Source of the DNA: Promerops cafer
Lineage: Eukaryota; Chordata; Aves; Passeriformes; Nectariniidae
DNA length: 64,000 nucleotides
Assembly: GCA_013398275.1 (NCBI GenBank)
Contig: VZSE01013530.1
Span: 930,001 to 994,000 of the forward strand
Reading direction: 5' to 3'
Position 1 is the stretch's first letter; the number at the start of each line of letters is the position of its first letter. Below the pieces are notes generated by a model. The model saw only the letters and a program-made list of their open reading frames with translations, had not been told where the DNA came from and made no database searches. Of this stretch, positions 60,843 to 64,000 are shown piece after piece. A program made the translations under genes and the position numbers.

Positions 60843-61832
60843 ATGGCACCCCGGATCAGACTGAGCCTTTCAAAGCCTCTCCCAACCATACGGGAAACTC
60901 ACGAGGAAGCGATGGAGGATCCCAGCAGCAACCCAAAGTGTGCTGGGAGTGCTGCAGCCGGCCCAGACTCGTACTCCAGCGATGACTACATCCAATCCAT
61001 CTGCCACCTCGCCAGACCCACCTTCCCAGCCCTTCTGGAAAGCAGACGTAAGGGTAAGGACAGAAAGACCCTGAAGACCCTTGAAGATGTATCAGGTTCT
61101 CCACCACTTGTGGGGACACAGCAGGAAAGGTTAAAATGTAAATTGACCAATTTAATCTCCAACGTGATGCCGCTGGGAAAAGTCCCACCTGCAGAAACCG
61201 ACTTTTGGTCCAGAGAAGATCCTCTGGAACAAATTTACACCAATGCAGGAAATCTTTGCTCCTCCAAGTCTTCTTCCTATGGTGAAAGTGCCAGCACTGG
61301 TTACTCACAGTGCAACTCTTCTGCCCCAAATGGTGACCTTCCTCCCACAAACCTGGAAGAAAAAAACACAGGGAAAACCATTTTTCCACGAGTGTTCAGT
61401 TTTCCAAGGCTTCCCTCCCCAAGACCAGTTCAGAAAGAAGCAGTATGCTCAGAGCTGAGGTATCTCAGAAGGGATGAGGGAACAGTTTTAGGGAATAACC
61501 ACAGTCAGAAAGAAAATGGTCCCATGTTCATTAACACTGAAGAGCTATTGGCACCCTCAGCCAGAGGGAAGGTGGTAGGAAGCCCAGCCCTGCCCTGCTC
61601 TGTAAGAAGGCAGAATTTGTGCAATACAGCAGGCATAGATGAAAAAGAAGGAAGAGAAACTTCTCAATGTGACAAAAATGTCATGGGTCATGTTCCCACT
61701 AAGCAGAGATACTTCGAGTCTTTCCAGGTACCTAAAAAAGCCACCATCCATAACTGGATTTCAGAGCACAGATGCATCTGGAAAGAAGCAAAGATAAAAG
61801 CTTGTTTGCTCCCAGCCATTGCTGAAGTGTGA
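60843..61832 (+). CDS. DEPP1: DEPP1-like protein (DEPP family, autophagy regulator)
   Basis: 329-aa intronless coding frame. The start is the ATG at 60843, two bases after a strong acceptor (ctctgttctttgcag, ending 60840) and in Kozak context (cagccATGG). The frame could extend to a GTG at 60819, but those codons lie within the acceptor tract. The N-terminus (RIRLSLSKPLPTIRETHEE, residues 4-22), a second block (SDDYIQSICHLARPT, residues 46-60) and the C-terminal octamer LLPAIAEV match recalled human DEPP1, which has LPTIRETTEE, SLDDYVRSISRLAQPT and a final HLPVIHEL. The middle is Ser-rich and low in conservation. The protein is longer than human DEPP1 (about 212 aa). DEPP1 is a FOXO3- and progestin-induced protein reported to act in autophagy and peroxisomal/mitochondrial ROS control. 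No catalytic domain, signal peptide or membrane segment is visible. Human DEPP1 is on 10q11, so this copy beside ADAMTS3 may be a paralogue rather than the orthologue; the symbol is given at family level. Confidence 0.82.
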   Translation: MAPRIRLSLSKPLPTIRETHEEAMEDPSSNPKCAGSAAAGPDSYSSDDYIQSICHLARPTFPALLESRRKGKDRKTLKTLEDVSGSPPLVGTQQERLKCKLTNLISNVMPLGKVPPAETDFWSREDPLEQIYTNAGNLCSSKSSSYGESASTGYSQCNSSAPNGDLPPTNLEEKNTGKTIFPRVFSFPRLPSPRPVQKEAVCSELRYLRRDEGTVLGNNHSQKENGPMFINTEELLAPSARGKVVGSPALPCSVRRQNLCNTAGIDEKEGRETSQCDKNVMGHVPTKQRYFESFQVPKKATIHNWISEHRCIWKEAKIKACLLPAIAEV

Positions 61833-63224
61833 AGAAGTAGCTGCTTAGAATAATTTTAATCACAAGATATAACCACCCTGTGCTCTAGCAGCTCTCCCTG
61901 GAGTCCTCACAGAGAAAACATGGCTTGAACATGCATGCGAGTCAGGCAGACTCTTGTGATCCATCATATCCCTCATCCATGGGCAAAGGGACAATTCAGA
62001 GTCTCATCTGCTATGGAAACAGCAATCAGTTTTCATTTTGGAAAGGTAACAGTTCATAAAGCATCTCCTCCCACCTACTGCCTAGAACTGCCCTGAGCAC
62101 GAAGAAAAGCTGGAGAGAGCTGGAGAGAACACAAATCCCATCTGTGCTGGAGAAGAAGTGGGAACATTGAAATACCAGTGCTTTCCAGCCAATGCCAAGC
62201 AGGCAGATGTTGCTGACACTTGGGTACAGTTATTCAGAAAGGAACCCTTTGCCCAAGGCTCGGACAGAACGAAATGCACTCTCTCTGACACACACATTTA
62301 CTGGAAGACCCATCACAGATCCCTGCCTCAGCACCAGGATCCCACTGCAGAGGTCATCCATTAGAGCAGTAGCATAAAGAAATATTTCTTAAAAATCATA
62401 AGAAGTCTTTTATGAGGATTTGCTGGAGGGCAGCATGGAGAATATTACAACTCCTTGGGTGGGGATTTTCCTGGTGCTTACCCTGGCACAACTCTGTTCC
62501 CTTTACTCCTGGACTTACCCCTGGCAGGAGAAGAGCTGGGAGCCCTGGTGGGCATTGCTGTGCCTGTGCTGTGGCTGTTGTGGAGCCAGCTGTAAAGAAG
62601 CAGGCATCATGTTGGGCTCTGCACTGTCACAGCCAGGCTGCACACCTCGGGCACCCACGGGACTTGCTGCTCAGGTGTGGGAGCCCAGTGAGCCCACAGA
62701 GAGCTCTGCAGGCTCAGAAGAGCAGCCTTGGCTGAGGGGCAGCCTAGGGATGCTGGGCTGGTGCTCACAGAACCTCAATATAAAATAATAACCTGTGTTT
62801 CCCTTCATACCTGTGCTTCTGTATTCTCATCTACCTGACCATGCTGATGACGTTGACTGAGCTTTGCTTCGTGCTGCAAGACTGAAACATGGAAAAAACA
62901 AATGTGCGTGTCCCAGCCATCCAACACAGCATATACAAACAATTCATGTTGATGGTATTGCTACATGGGATGTCTGTAGGACAAGAAGCATTCCCACAAG
63001 GCTGGGAGGTCCCGGCATGGGGTAGTGGGCACATGCCCAGGCCATCCCTTACTGCCAGACAGAGACTTCTCCAGCAGAGAAGCTGCCATTGGCATTTTCT
63101 CCTGCAGCCAGAGCAACCTCACCCACCTGTGTCTGGTGCCACACTCTCCGTAGCCAGTCAGGAGATGTAGCTGAGAAAACTGCAAAGCAATACCAGCCTA
63201 ATTGTTACTACTACTAGGAATAAA
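61833..63224 (+). other. Probable 3' UTR of the DEPP1-like gene
   Basis: Follows the TGA at 61830-61832. AATAAA at 63219-63224 is the first good hexamer and would give a 3' UTR of about 1.4 kb; another lies at 63792-63797. The open frames within it show no recognisable domains. Confidence 0.5.
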
Positions 63225-64000
63225 TGTTTTGGCACAGTGGAAAGCAGAGGGACCAGGCTGTTTGCTCAACAGCAGCTAAGATGAAAAACAGCATTGGAAA
63301 GCTGCAATTATAAGAATGCTCACAAGTGATTTCCAAACCACCCTCAAGCAGATTAAATGAAAAAGCAATTTCTACTCAGTACCAACATGAGTGTAAATAT
63401 GCTCAAGGATCAAAAGGTGAGAGTGTTTGAGCTTCTCATCTTCACATCTCTTACCTCAAATATTTTTTTCTCCTGTTGAAACTCATTACTGCTGTGGAGC
63501 TGAGCTGCTTCTCAGCTCTGTTTTTGAACCAACCCCATGGCAAAAACAGAAGTAAAGGTGGCTCCAGCATTCATTAAAGCTGATGGAGAAATCTGAACCC
63601 AGGAGGTCCCAGCCTGCTCTGCCTCCTCCACACCTGTCCCTCCCTTCTCAGGTAAATGCTGGGGTTTAAGCGATGCTTGTCCTCACTGCTCTGCTGTCAT
63701 TTAAATTTCTCTCTATGTGAATATTTATGACTCTAATGCCTAACAAGTCTTGTGCCAACTGCATGTATCACTGCTTTTGACAGAGGAAACAAATAAAATC
63801 CTTCCATCCAGTTGTTGTTTCCATTCTGCATTCCACAGGGGATTATTTTTAGTGCTGGGCTGATACACAGCACATGGGCTGTGCTTGCCATGCAAGCACC
63901 TTCTCACTCTACCAGGTCACCAAAGGCCCTCACACCTCACCCCTTCAGCAGCTGCTGCCCAGGGCTGTGATTCCTTCTCAGCTGCCACGTAATCCTGCAA
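63225..64000. other. Downstream sequence, no gene seen
   Basis: No coding sequence, RNA gene or named repeat recognised. It contains the alternative AATAAA at 63792-63797 mentioned for the preceding gene. Confidence 0.6.

Overview
The window is vertebrate nuclear DNA, almost certainly from a bird and probably a passerine. It has widely spaced GT/AG-spliced exons, CR1 LINE fragments with the avian octamer tail (ATTCTGTG type), and a tRNA-Ile-derived SINE fused to a CR1-like tail, the architecture described for the zebra finch SINE TguSINE1. There are no operons, ribosome binding sites or CRISPR arrays.

Positions 1-48804 hold the 3' three quarters of ADAMTS3 on the + strand. I can define 18 consecutive coding exons (4658-48804). 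All junctions keep the reading frame and together they encode 914 residues plus a stop. They cover most of the metalloprotease domain (zinc motif split between the third and fourth exons), the disintegrin-like domain, TSP1-1, Cys-rich region, spacer, TSP1-2 to TSP1-4, the PLAC domain and a basic C-terminal tail. The signal peptide, most of the prodomain and the start of the catalytic domain lie upstream of the window. Compared with the 22-exon mammalian gene as I recall it, these are exons 5-22. ADAMTS3 is the procollagen II N-propeptidase and the CCBE1-assisted activator of VEGF-C.

Positions 48805 to about 58350 are the ADAMTS3 3' UTR and intergenic DNA. They contain a CA microsatellite, several candidate polyadenylation signals, a C-rich tract that could form a quadruplex on the minus strand, a small CpG-rich patch, and a minus-orientation CR1. 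Inside that CR1 a single N is flanked by two near-identical 55-bp copies, which looks like an unmerged contig overlap.

Positions 58350-63230 hold a second + strand gene. A 20-bp minisatellite is followed by a CpG-rich promoter with a TATA-like box, a non-coding first exon, an intron, and one coding exon (60843-61832, 329 aa). Its N-terminus, a second conserved block and its C-terminal octamer match DEPP1 (C10orf10/FSEG), the FOXO- and progestin-induced autophagy regulator. Human DEPP1 is on 10q11, not beside ADAMTS3 on 4q13. This copy is therefore either a DEPP1 paralogue kept next to ADAMTS3 in birds, a relocated DEPP1, or a product of the contig join at 56354.

The two genes have no evident functional partnership. 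The most interesting points are the unexpected DEPP-like neighbour and its dependence on the join, a possible intronic-polyadenylation isoform of ADAMTS3 lacking PLAC (44062 to about 46040), and a stronger furin-type site in the ADAMTS3 tail. Human sequences used for comparison are recalled, not searched.
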